The notes under the pieces were generated by a model. The model searched no databases. It saw only the letters and a list, made by a program, of their open reading frames with translations, and had not been told where the DNA came from. Positions 1-7,758 of a DNA stretch of 33,902 nt are shown here, one piece after another; the first letter of the stretch is position 1, and every line of letters begins with the position of its first letter. Position numbers and translations under genes: made by a program. This DNA is from RUG14300 sp964619685 (lineage in GTDB: Bacteria; Bacillota; Clostridia; Christensenellales; CAG-1252), in NCBI GenBank assembly GCA_964619685.1, contig CAZUET010000005.1, positions 1 through 33,902 of the forward strand. Reading direction: 5' to 3'.

Positions 1-1
1 T

Positions 2-1201
2 CCAAACTATAAGAAAACAAAATTTGCATGCTATTCAGCATATTTTACAATGTCGTCGGTTTTTAGTTTACCGCCATTGCTTTTTGTTACCTTTCATGAA
101 ATGTATGGTATATCGTGGACGTTGTTAGGTACATTAGTCCTTATAAACTTTTGTACTCAATTTGCGATCGATACCATTTTCACGATCTTTTCAAAGCGAT
201 TTAATATTCGAAAAGTTATCATTGTAATGCCCCTCATCACTTCTTTTGGGTTGCTTGTTTACTCGCTATTCCCGATATTCTTACCTCAATTAGCATATGT
301 AGGACTGGCGATAGGTACAGTTATCTTTTCTGTTGCGTCGGGACTTTGCGAGGTACTATTAAGTCCAACCATAGCGGCGCTACCGTCCGATGATCCAAAA
401 AAGGATATGAGCTTTTTGCATGCATTATATGCAATGGGTGTACTTACTGTGGTAATTATCGGAACGCTATTTATCAAATTAATAGGCTCGGAATACTGGA
501 TGTATTTGACAATGTTTTTTGCTATATTGCCAATTATTTCCTCGGTATTTTTCATGGTATCGCCTTTCCCCGAAATGTCTACCGATAGTTCGAGTACTAA
601 TGCTGAAAAATCAAAGAACAGGACTATTGGAATAATTCTTTGTGTATTGTGCATCTTCCTTGGAAGCTGTTCAGAAAATGCCATGTCTAACTGGGTTTCG
701 AGCTTTTTAGAAGCTCAATTACATCTTGATAAGGCCATAGGCGATATTCTTGGCATGGCAGGCTTCGCACTTTTGCTGATGGTTACTCGTTTGGTATATG
801 GTAAGTGGGGTAAAAAGATCATCAAGGTCTTGCTATTCAGTATGATAGGTGCATCTGTTTGTTACCTAATAGTTGGGCTATCGAATTATGCGATACTATC
901 TTTGATCGCTTGTGCCTTAACAGGAATTTTTACATCTATGTTATGGCCGGGAACCTTAATAATGATGGAAGAAAATGTTCCTTCAGTAGGAGTTACCGCA
1001 TATGCATTAATGGCTGCGGGTGGTGATTTCGGTGCGTCTGTTGCACCACAATTATTAGGAATAGTTGCTGATCACGCATCCCTTCAAGTCGGGATGCTTG
1101 TATGTTCTGCATTTCCAATACTTGGAGTTGTGTTATTGATAATAATACAACGGTTTTTTAATACTAATCGAATCCAATCAAATAAGAGTTGTGATATTTA
1201 G
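2..1201 (+). CDS. MFS transporter, 5' end outside the window
   Basis: This is a polytopic membrane protein of the major facilitator superfamily, probably a sugar- or metabolite-type transporter. The frame is open from base 2; the first in-frame ATG at 50 lies inside the first membrane helix, so the true start is just upstream of the window and only a few residues are missing. About 400 residues are visible, the usual MFS length. There are some eleven to twelve hydrophobic segments and a central hydrophilic loop around residues 175-195 (numbered from the ATG at 50), which splits two six-helix halves. A motif resembling MSFLHALYAMG in the fourth or fifth helix recalls the fucose/glucose-galactose MFS group. 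The substrate cannot be told. No clear hairpin terminator follows; only a T-run is seen before the next promoter. Confidence 0.85.
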   Translation, partial: PNYKKTKFACYSAYFTMSSVFSLPPLLFVTFHEMYGISWTLLGTLVLINFCTQFAIDTIFTIFSKRFNIRKVIIVMPLITSFGLLVYSLFPIFLPQLAYVGLAIGTVIFSVASGLCEVLLSPTIAALPSDDPKKDMSFLHALYAMGVLTVVIIGTLFIKLIGSEYWMYLTMFFAILPIISSVFFMVSPFPEMSTDSSSTNAEKSKNRTIGIILCVLCIFLGSCSENAMSNWVSSFLEAQLHLDKAIGDILGMAGFALLLMVTRLVYGKWGKKIIKVLLFSMIGASVCYLIVGLSNYAILSLIACALTGIFTSMLWPGTLIMMEENVPSVGVTAYALMAAGGDFGASVAPQLLGIVADHASLQVGMLVCSAFPILGVVLLIIIQRFFNTNRIQSNKSCDI

Positions 1202-1230
1202 GTGAAATATTTTTTAATTTTCAAATACAC

Positions 1231-1259
1231 TTTACAAATAAACATTAAAATGCTATTAT
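1231..1259 (+). promoter_or_regulatory. Promoter of the YwaF-like gene
   Basis: A -35 box TTTACA (1231-1236) is followed after 17 bases by TATTAT (1254-1259), preceded by TG one base before, an extended -10. It lies about 60 bases upstream of the chosen start of the next gene. Confidence 0.6.
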
Positions 1260-1321
1260 AGTTTATACTGATAGAAGTTAAAGCTTGGTGCATACTAAGT
1301 ATGTACTGTAGGAGGCATAAT

Positions 1322-2065
1322 ATGATTTGGGGTAATTTTTCGATTACTCACATAGTATCACTAGTAATAGCTATAGGAATACTTGTCGGACTGTATTTTG
1401 TACTTAGAAATCAAAGCGATAAGGTCAAAACTGCAGTTCTTTTTGTTTTATCGTTCAGCGGAATAGGGGCGATTATTTTTAATTTAGTAAAATGGGGATC
1501 ACCGCTTGAGTATTTACCGTTGCATCTTTGTTCCATATCGGCGCTTGTGTTACCTATAGCGGTTATTACGAGAAGCAAGGTTCTCAATAATCTGTTATGT
1601 CTCTGGTCGCTTGGTGCTTTGTGCGCACTAATAATGAACAACAGACAAGCCGATTATGAGATATTCAGCGATGTTTTTGTATTCTACTATTTTCCGCACA
1701 CGTTTGAATTTGGTATTCCTATATTGATGTTTGCACTTAAACTTACCGAAAAGGATTATAAGACCATAATTTCCACCTTGATAATAACATTTGTAACATA
1801 TACGGTAATACACTTTATCAATGTTGGATTAAATTCATACTGCGAGAATAATAACATCCTTGACCCATCGGGAGCCTTGATTATAGTAAACTATATGTAT
1901 AGTATTACTCCGACAATACCCATTCTTAAGCTTTTCTGGAAGATCATACCGCATTCCTATTATTACCTACTAATAGTATTGCCAATAATCGTCCTTTATT
2001 TAGCACTCCTTTACACCCCGCAATTCATCAAAAAGCATAAAACCATTAAGCCCAAAAATGTATAA
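1322..2065 (+). CDS. YwaF/TMEM164-family integral membrane protein
   Basis: This is a 247-residue protein with about seven hydrophobic segments. It carries the family signature LPLHLCS (His68, Cys70) and a second conserved block HTFEFGIP (His126), typical of the YwaF (TIGR02206)/TMEM164 group. TMEM164 is a lipid acyltransferase that uses a conserved Cys/His pair; whether bacterial members do the same is inference. The ATG at 1322 is preferred over the in-frame ATG at 1301 because AGGAGG (1310-1315) sits 6 bases before it and lies downstream of 1301. The gene has its own promoter and ends at a hairpin terminator, so it appears to be a single-gene unit. Confidence 0.8.
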   Translation: MIWGNFSITHIVSLVIAIGILVGLYFVLRNQSDKVKTAVLFVLSFSGIGAIIFNLVKWGSPLEYLPLHLCSISALVLPIAVITRSKVLNNLLCLWSLGALCALIMNNRQADYEIFSDVFVFYYFPHTFEFGIPILMFALKLTEKDYKTIISTLIITFVTYTVIHFINVGLNSYCENNNILDPSGALIIVNYMYSITPTIPILKLFWKIIPHSYYYLLIVLPIIVLYLALLYTPQFIKKHKTIKPKNV

Positions 2066-2094
2066 ACTAAAAAATATATAATTTCAAGAAAAAT

Positions 2095-2134
2095 AGAGAA
2101 AGTATCAGTACCTTTCTCTGTTTTTCTTTTTTTT
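2095..2134 (+). terminator. Intrinsic terminator after the YwaF-like gene
   Basis: AGAGAAAG (2095-2102) pairs with CTTTCTCT (2112-2119) across a 9-base loop, followed by a T-rich run. It lies between two convergent genes and may also serve the minus-strand XRE gene, although the minus-side U-run is weaker. Confidence 0.75.
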
Positions 2135-2348
2135 AAATATCGAATAGTTCAGTAGTTTCTATATCAAATAGTTTACATAGAAAAATAATTTTATCATAGT
2201 CTAACTGAAGCTTTCCGGTTTCATATCGGCTATATATAGTTTGCTTGGTTTGAAGCTTCGTGGCTACCTCTTGTTGAGATAGTCCTGCGTTCTTTCTTGC
2301 TATTCTTAGGTTATTACCAACCTTTTTTGCTGTTGATAGATTATCCAT
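2133..2348 (-). CDS. Small XRE-family helix-turn-helix regulator
   Basis: This 71-residue protein is almost entirely a Cro/C1-type DNA-binding domain: LRIARKNAGLSQQEVATKL forms the first helices, and the recognition helix region TIYSRYETGK contains the usual SxYExGK pattern. There is no effector or sensor domain. It is a plausible transcriptional repressor, with target unknown. It lies on the same strand downstream of the feo cluster but 73 bases away. No strong ribosome binding site is seen before the ATG, so the expression level is uncertain. Its stop abuts the terminator of the convergent membrane-protein gene. Confidence 0.8.
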   Translation of the reverse strand: MDNLSTAKKVGNNLRIARKNAGLSQQEVATKLQTKQTIYSRYETGKLQLDYDKIIFLCKLFDIETTELFDI

Positions 2349-2421
2349 TATTCATAAGAATAATTGCTGTACACCTAATGTAGGCAGTTAATGATCTCTT
2401 CAAATTATCGAAATTTTATAC

Positions 2422-2988
2422 TCACTCACAAATAAGCAATTCTTTAAGTTTGTTTGGTGAGGCGAATGGATCGACAGCAATTAGGAGAATGCCTTGATCG
2501 GTATTCTCTTTTTGTTTATAATAAGTAGCAAATTCTTTATAGGGTTTGGATAATTCTTTTAGCTTTAAGTATAATGTTGGGAAAACACCGATAGCATGTT
2601 TATTGAAATCCTTTGTTAGTATTGCAAATCCCATAAGGGTGTCTTTATAGAATATTGCACGAGTGGATGACGAATATGATAAAGCTTTATAAAATAGGTA
2701 TATTTCGCTGTTTTTGATGCTTTGTAGCTCAGCTTTTTGTATTTTTATTAATTCAATAGCATCCTTGTAAAACTTCTTTTCAAGGGAATCGATTATAATA
2801 TCGTCACGGATTTCATCATAGGTAAAGTTTTGTCTTGAACAAGCGGAACAACATCCACAGTTGCCCGAGCATTTTTTGCTATTTTTTTTTGATAAGGCCG
2901 TAATAATTGCCGAAAAGAGCAATACTGCAGCTAATGAGCATACAATTATGATAGTAGGAGTATTGAAATTTAGAGAAGATATAAGCAT
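2422..2988 (-). CDS. FeoB-associated Cys-rich membrane protein with a long C-terminal extension
   Basis: Residues 12-32 form a single membrane helix, followed by a basic stretch and a cysteine cluster (KKCSGNCGCCSACS). This is the layout of the small FeoB-associated Cys-rich proteins (FeoC-like position, PF12669 type), normally 45-70 residues. Here about 130 extra residues follow (roughly 55-188), mainly alpha/beta with no family I recognise. The start lies in the left copy of a 214-bp duplication and has the same GGAG ribosome binding site, so it is the intact downstream copy. It presumably assists FeoB-mediated Fe(II) uptake at the membrane; the role of the extension is unknown. Confidence in the N-terminal assignment is good, and there is no functional call for the rest. 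Confidence 0.7.
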   Translation of the reverse strand: MLISSLNFNTPTIIIVCSLAAVLLFSAIITALSKKNSKKCSGNCGCCSACSRQNFTYDEIRDDIIIDSLEKKFYKDAIELIKIQKAELQSIKNSEIYLFYKALSYSSSTRAIFYKDTLMGFAILTKDFNKHAIGVFPTLYLKLKELSKPYKEFATYYKQKENTDQGILLIAVDPFASPNKLKELLICE

Positions 2989-3289
2989 TTATAGCACTCC
3001 TGCCAAGAACCCTATAAGGCTGACAACGCCAGCACAGAGCCAAGCAACTACGCATTGTAGAACAACAATTATAGCTGCCCGAGCATTTTTTGCTATTTTT
3101 TTTTGATAAGGCCGTAATAATTGCCGAAAAGAGCAATACTGCAGCTAATGAGCATACAATTATGATAGTAGGAGTATTGAAATTTAGAGAAGATATAAGC
3201 ATTTATAGCACTCCTGCCAAGAACCCTATAAGGCTGACAACGCCAGCACAGAGCCAAGCAACTACGCATTGTAGAACAACAATTATAGC
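2862..3289. repeat. Perfect 214-bp tandem direct duplication
   Basis: Bases 2862-3075 and 3076-3289 read the same by eye, including a run of nine T's, with no spacer. On the minus strand each unit holds the last 29 codons of feoB including its stop, and the first 42 codons or so of the Cys-rich protein gene. The unit length is not a multiple of three. The outer copies leave feoB and the 188-residue gene intact, with a chimeric reading frame between them. Confidence 0.95.
2879..3202 (-). pseudogene. Chimeric ORF made by the 214-bp duplication
   Basis: This frame starts at an ATG immediately after the feoB TAA, with GGAG upstream, so it is in the position normally held by the Cys-rich protein. 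It encodes the same first 42 residues (membrane helix plus KKCSG). It then crosses the repeat junction and runs out of frame through the duplicated feoB tail for about 65 residues. The new tail happens to contain seven further cysteines, in a pattern such as NCC..SC...C..C. It is best read as a broken copy, but it could be translated by coupling to feoB. It would vanish if the duplication is an assembly artefact. Confidence 0.6.
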
Positions 3290-5551
3290 CGACCATTTAC
3301 CGCCAAGTTCTTTTTTCACCGAAGCAATAGCTGCAATACATGGGGTATAAAGGGTGCAGAATACCAATAAGGAGAAGCAAGCACAAGGCGAGATAAGAGC
3401 ATGAAGCATTTCGATACCGCCCAAGACCTCAAGGGATGAAACCACGCTTTCCTTTGCTATAAAGCCTGATATTAAAGCGGTAACGACTCGCCAGTCGCCA
3501 AATCCAAGCGGTTTAAATATTGGAGCAATCCAACCTGCAGCAATTGCGAGAATGCTGTTTTCGGGATTGTCGGTGAGTTGCAATTTGAAATTGAATGATT
3601 GCAAGAACCATATAGCGATAGTTGCAATCAAGATTACCGAGAATGCACGCTTCAAAAAGTCCTTTATCTTATCCCACAATAATAAAAGCACATTCTTTAC
3701 ACCAGGCATGCGGTAGTTTGGCAACTCCATTACGAATGGGATGGGGGAGCCTTTGAATACCGTTGCTTTAGAAATGAGGGCAAAAAGTATTCCGACGATT
3801 ATGCCGATAAAGTACATGCCTATCATAACGAGCCAAGCGTATTTACCGAAGAATGCAGACGCAAGGAAGCTATAAACAGGGAGCTTAGCCGAACAACTCA
3901 TATAGGGTGTCATTAATATGGTCATTTTACGGTCACGATCGCTCGAAAGTGTTCTTGTTGCCATAACACCTGGAACGGTACAGCCGAAGCCAATCAACAT
4001 GGGTACAATACTTTTCCCGGATAGACCGATTTTTCTAAGTAGCTTGTCCATTACGAATGCAACCCTTGCCATATAACCACTATCCTCTAAAAGGGATAGA
4101 AAAAGGAATAGAACCACAATAATAGGAATAAATGATAATACACTTCCGACTCCTTCTAATATACCGTCTACGATCAATGAATGAATAACGGCATTGACTT
4201 GCCAATCTGTGAAGGCTTTATCTATTACGCCGATAAGTGCATCTATGCCCAATTCGAGTGCCATTTGGAGATAATAACCGATAACTCTAAATGTAAGGAA
4301 GAATACCGCAGCCATGATCAATATAAAAGAGGGGATGGCGGTATATTTACCCGTAAGGATTTTATCGATCTTTTGAGATCTTGAATGCTCCTTACTTTCT
4401 TTTGGTTTAGTGACGACTTGCTCGCAAAGTCCTTGAATGAACGAGAAACGCATATCGGCAATAGCAGCAGCTCTGTCAAGTCCACGCTCTTCCTCAAGCT
4501 GGATTATGATATGCTCCACGAGTTCTTTTTCGTTGTTATCGAGATTGAGTGCATCCATAATAAGAGCATCGCCCTCAATAATTTTACTTGCAGCGAATCT
4601 AATGGGGATATCTGCCTTTTGAGCATGGTCCTCAATAAGGTGCATTATTCCGTGTAAGCATCTATGAACGGCGCCTTCCTTTTCCTTATCGCAAAAATCG
4701 GCTCTTCCCGGGCATTCTCTGTATTCGGCAACATGCACTGCATGCTCGATTAATTCGTTTACACCCTCGTTTTTCGCTGCGGATATTGGAACGACAGGCA
4801 CACCTAACAATTCTTCCATTGCGTTAACATCAATAGAACCGCCGTTTCCTTTGACTTCGTCCATCATATTGAGTGCAACAACCATAGGAACGCCAAGCTC
4901 TATCAATTGCATGGTAAGGTAGAGGTTTCTTTCGATATTGGTAGCATCCACTATGTTAATAATACCGGTAGGCTTGTTTTCGAGTATAAATCTACGAGAA
5001 ACAATCTCCTCGTCGGTATATGGAGAAAGCGAATAGATACCGGGTAGGTCTGTAACTAAAGTATTATCTCTTCCTTTAATCTTACCGTTTTTTTGATCGA
5101 CGGTGACTCCGGGGAAATTACCGACATGCTGGTTAGAGCCTGTCAACTGGTTGAATAGAGTAGTTTTACCTGAATTTTGATTACCGGCAAGAGCAAAAGT
5201 AAGAGTAGTGCCTTTTGGCAATGGATTTTCGTCCTTTTTGATATGGAATTTACCACCTTCACCTAATCCGGGGTGGAAACGAGGCATTTTTCGTGAATTG
5301 TTCGAGGTACTATCCTTTTCTTTTATATAAGGTTCACCGATTTCGATTTCCTTAGCATCGTCGAGTCTTAGAGTAAGCTCGTAGCCTCTGATTAAAAGTT
5401 GCATAGGGTCGCCCATAGGTGCGAACTTGACAAGAGTAACCTCGACGCCGGGAACTAATCCCATGTCGAGAAAATGCCGTCTAAGGGTATCTTCACCATT
5501 GACAGCCAAAACTATAGCACTTTGATTAATTTTTAATTCATTAAGGTTCAT
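3203..5551 (-). CDS. feoB: FeoA-FeoB fusion, ferrous iron transporter
   Basis: This 782-residue GTP-driven Fe(II) importer carries FeoA fused to its N terminus. Residues 1-75 are the SH3-like FeoA domain. After a short linker comes the G domain: P-loop GNQNSGKTT (123-131), DLPG (168-171), NMMD (228-231) and SAAKNEG. A helical insertion domain follows, then a membrane part with two gate (nucleoside-recognition) segments, including GCTVPGVMATR and FIAKESVVSSLEVL. The length fits FeoB (about 700) plus FeoA. Its stop codon touches the ATG of the next frame (TAA-ATG), so translation is coupled to the Cys-rich protein position. The last 29 codons lie inside the 214-bp duplication but are intact. 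Confidence 0.95.
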   Translation of the reverse strand: MNLNELKINQSAIVLAVNGEDTLRRHFLDMGLVPGVEVTLVKFAPMGDPMQLLIRGYELTLRLDDAKEIEIGEPYIKEKDSTSNNSRKMPRFHPGLGEGGKFHIKKDENPLPKGTTLTFALAGNQNSGKTTLFNQLTGSNQHVGNFPGVTVDQKNGKIKGRDNTLVTDLPGIYSLSPYTDEEIVSRRFILENKPTGIINIVDATNIERNLYLTMQLIELGVPMVVALNMMDEVKGNGGSIDVNAMEELLGVPVVPISAAKNEGVNELIEHAVHVAEYRECPGRADFCDKEKEGAVHRCLHGIMHLIEDHAQKADIPIRFAASKIIEGDALIMDALNLDNNEKELVEHIIIQLEEERGLDRAAAIADMRFSFIQGLCEQVVTKPKESKEHSRSQKIDKILTGKYTAIPSFILIMAAVFFLTFRVIGYYLQMALELGIDALIGVIDKAFTDWQVNAVIHSLIVDGILEGVGSVLSFIPIIVVLFLFLSLLEDSGYMARVAFVMDKLLRKIGLSGKSIVPMLIGFGCTVPGVMATRTLSSDRDRKMTILMTPYMSCSAKLPVYSFLASAFFGKYAWLVMIGMYFIGIIVGILFALISKATVFKGSPIPFVMELPNYRMPGVKNVLLLLWDKIKDFLKRAFSVILIATIAIWFLQSFNFKLQLTDNPENSILAIAAGWIAPIFKPLGFGDWRVVTALISGFIAKESVVSSLEVLGGIEMLHALISPCACFSLLVFCTLYTPCIAAIASVKKELGGKWSAIIVVLQCVVAWLCAGVVSLIGFLAGVL

Positions 5552-5587
5552 ATTGAATGCTCTTTTTCTATTTTAATTATCACTTTT

Positions 5588-5617
5588 ATATTATCACACG
5601 CATATACTATTTGTCAA
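5588..5617 (-). promoter_or_regulatory. Promoter of the feo operon
   Basis: On the minus strand TTGACA (5612-5617) is followed 16 bases later by GATAAT (5590-5595), or 18 bases later by TAATAT (5588-5593). A second GATAAT occurs 14 bases after the first, in the leader. Such GATAAT pairs recall half-sites of metal repressors of the Fur type, but the match is too short to name an operator. Confidence 0.6.
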
Positions 5618-5746
5618 TTTCTATATAATAATATGATAAATGTTATCCAAACAATACCGTTTACATCTTCAATTTTCATATTATAAAAACACCAATAATC
5701 GCACTCAATAATTGTTGTGTACTTACAAAAATTGTAGAGCAACTAT

Positions 5747-5790
5747 AAAAAAAACCGTCCATGTGATCGCCCACTTAGACGGCTTTTTGA
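5747..5790 (-). terminator. Terminator of the amino-acid permease gene
   Basis: The arms 5755-5765 and 5772-5782 form an 11-bp stem with one wobble and one mismatch around a 6-base loop. On the minus strand it is followed by eight T's. The rest of 5552-5799 shows only the feo leader and AT-rich sequence. Confidence 0.8.
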
Positions 5791-5799
5791 AAAATCAAA

Positions 5800-7311
5800 T
5801 TATTCAGCTATAACTTCTGTCGTTTCTTCCGTAATATCCTCGTTGTTATCAGGAAGGGTATCTACATCTCGTTCTGTATCGTTATCTTCTGAAAATTCGA
5901 CATATTGATATTTACCTTTTGTCCATTTAGAGAGTAGCTTTTTGAAATCAGCAGAGAACAGGAAGCCGATAAACATAATGATTGCAAACACGGCAAGATA
6001 ACTCCATATTTGACCGTGTCCCTTATATGTATCGTATGCACAATAGCACATAAACACGCAACATGCAGTTGCAAGACCTGGCATTACGAAGCGTTTTACC
6101 GGGTGTAAATCCTTGCATTTGATCATCATTGTAACGAAGATTGGAATATAGAATGCATACAAAGTAATGATAGAAATTTCATCCGATTCCCAACACCAGA
6201 ATAATGATATCTTGTCGGCACCCATCACGGCATTATCGAAAAAGAACAGTTGCCATTGAACCAACCAGCATGCACAAAGCAATAATGCAATAATTGCGGA
6301 GTTATGGGGCATATTAGTTTGCTTGTCGATTTGTGAGAATATCTTTGGGGCAGGTCCCTCGTTGCGTGCTGCGAGTGAATACATACCACGGCAACATCCA
6401 AGCATTACACCGTTCATAGTGCCTAAGCATGAAACTACAACGAATACCATGATAATGGTACCCATAGTTGAGTTATTGAAAAGTTTTGTAAAAGCTTCTT
6501 GGGGAAGATTATCACCTGAAGCAATTATTTCTGATGGTGTCAAAACGCCTGACAAGCCTAAGAAGTATAAAATATAAACTGCAACAACGATTATAGCACC
6601 AAAGAATAAAGCGATATAAAGATTTTTCTTGGAATTTTTCAATTCAGAGTTTATGGAAGTAGCTATAATCCAGCCCTCATATGCGAATGCGAAGGCGACA
6701 ACAGCTGAGAAAATATTATTTTGAATACCGCTTACGCCATCTAATGAGGTTTTAAACGATTCTATTGTAGTACCGTTTATAAGACCTATAATCGTACCGA
6801 CGATAGCCATTATTGCCAACGGAATCAATTTTATAACTGTGGTTGAAACTTGGAATTTACCGGCAATCTTAGGTGAAAGTGAGTTAATAGCATAGCCTGT
6901 GATAAGGTAGAATGCGGCAATTGCGAGATGACCGGCGCTTGAAATATCTAAACCGAATAGAATTGCGGTATATTGAGCAGAAACCCAAGCGAGAGTAGAA
7001 GTAATGATAGGATAGTACATAGTGGTCATAAACCAACCAACATAGTATGCATATCTCTTACCAAGCATAGCTTCCGCATAGTCTACGACGCCATTGATCT
7101 TCTCATATTTTGTAGACAGAGTAGCGAATACAAACGAGCATATTATCATAATAGCACCGACAATAGCTACTACCAAAAGACTGCTACCGATATTACCACC
7201 CGTATTAGATAAAACTTTACCGGCTTTAAAGAACACGCCAGAGCCGATAACGATACCTACTACCATACAAATGGCTGTTAATAAGCCGTATTTTTTTTGT
7301 AATTTTTCCAT
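5800..7311 (-). CDS. APC-superfamily amino-acid permease
   Basis: This 503-residue transporter has about twelve membrane segments. The first helix carries GIVIGSGVFFK, the IGSGIF-type motif of amino acid-polyamine-organocation permeases of the L-type (LAT/SteT-like) group, which often work as amino-acid exchangers. The last 40 residues form an acidic cytoplasmic tail rich in Glu and Asp. The start was set at 7311 rather than the upstream in-frame ATG at 7422. AAGGAAG lies 6 bases before 7311, the protein then begins MEKLQKKYG like its family, and the extra upstream residues would overlap the promoter. The gene has its own promoter and terminator. The transported amino acid cannot be inferred. 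Confidence 0.88.
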   Translation of the reverse strand: MEKLQKKYGLLTAICMVVGIVIGSGVFFKAGKVLSNTGGNIGSSLLVVAIVGAIMIICSFVFATLSTKYEKINGVVDYAEAMLGKRYAYYVGWFMTTMYYPIITSTLAWVSAQYTAILFGLDISSAGHLAIAAFYLITGYAINSLSPKIAGKFQVSTTVIKLIPLAIMAIVGTIIGLINGTTIESFKTSLDGVSGIQNNIFSAVVAFAFAYEGWIIATSINSELKNSKKNLYIALFFGAIIVVAVYILYFLGLSGVLTPSEIIASGDNLPQEAFTKLFNNSTMGTIIMVFVVVSCLGTMNGVMLGCCRGMYSLAARNEGPAPKIFSQIDKQTNMPHNSAIIALLLCACWLVQWQLFFFDNAVMGADKISLFWCWESDEISIITLYAFYIPIFVTMMIKCKDLHPVKRFVMPGLATACCVFMCYCAYDTYKGHGQIWSYLAVFAIIMFIGFLFSADFKKLLSKWTKGKYQYVEFSEDNDTERDVDTLPDNNEDITEETTEVIAE

Positions 7312-7345
7312 AATCCACTTCCTTGAAAAAATAATTACAATAGTT

Positions 7346-7374
7346 ATTCTAACATATAAATGAGCGTTTTGCAA
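7346..7374 (-). promoter_or_regulatory. Promoter of the amino-acid permease gene
   Basis: On the minus strand TTGCAA (7369-7374), a 17-base spacer and TAGAAT (7346-7351) are seen, with TG one base before the -10. Initiation would fall near 7339, about 28 bases before the chosen start codon. Confidence 0.65.
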
Positions 7375-7433
7375 TAGATATATGAAAAATTTTAAAAAAT
7401 ATAAAAAGGAATCTGCCGACATCCGTAAAAAAG

Positions 7434-7491
7434 TCTTAGTGAAGCACTTGATAATTGCCGTGAAACTACAAAATTTGTAGTCCCACTAAGA
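7434..7491. repeat. Nested inverted repeat in the permease/VanZ intergenic region
   Basis: TCTTAGTG (7434-7441) and CACTAAGA (7484-7491) are perfect inverted arms. Inside them lies a 15-base palindrome, CTACAAAATTTGTAG (7466-7480). There is no U-run, so it is not a standard terminator. The 447-base gap 7312-7758 otherwise holds two structured-repeat relatives and two promoters. Confidence 0.6.
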
Positions 7492-7502
7492 GTCAGCGGT
7501 TA

Positions 7503-7585
7503 TCCAGTCCTGTCATACTGAGTGAAAGGCGAAGCCAGTACTGCAACGCAGTGCAAGGCTGAGCCTTGCAGTATCTTGGACGGTA
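7503..7585 (+). repeat. Structured intergenic repeat, diverged copy A
   Basis: Outer arms GTCC (7507-7510) and GGAC (7578-7581) enclose the family motifs TGTCATACTGAG and GTATCTTGGAC. The inner part differs from the 79-bp copies and holds a near-perfect hairpin, GCAAGGCT/AGCCTTGC (7553-7569). It is 75 bases between outer ends. Confidence 0.65.
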
Positions 7586-7622
7586 ACGAAAAACCTATTG
7601 AATAACGATAGACAAAAATCTC

Positions 7623-7663
7623 GTCCGCCGTTATAGAGCATAGCCGTTTGGTATCTAGCGGAC
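7623..7663 (+). repeat. Structured intergenic repeat, 41-bp minimal copy B
   Basis: It begins GTCCGCCGTTATA and ends GGTATCTAGCGGAC, so both terminal arms of the 79-bp family are kept. The middle, including the first inner hairpin, is missing. It looks like an internally deleted member. Confidence 0.75.
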
Positions 7664-7694
7664 TCTTTTCCTTTATCGAGTTTTAAATTCACTC

Positions 7695-7723
7695 TTGCAT
7701 TCTTTCTAATTTACTGTTATAAT
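7695..7723 (+). promoter_or_regulatory. Promoter of the first VanZ-Ig gene
   Basis: TTGCAT (7695-7700), a 17-base spacer, then TATAAT (7718-7723) with TG one base before it. The layout matches the promoter of the second paralogue. Confidence 0.75.
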
Positions 7724-7758
7724 ATTTAAGGCATTTTGTCGAGAAGGATGGCGAAGAA

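Noticed and set aside
2861..3350. Plus-strand frames across the duplicated feo region
   Set aside because: They are antisense to feoB and the Cys-rich gene, and they repeat only because the DNA is duplicated.
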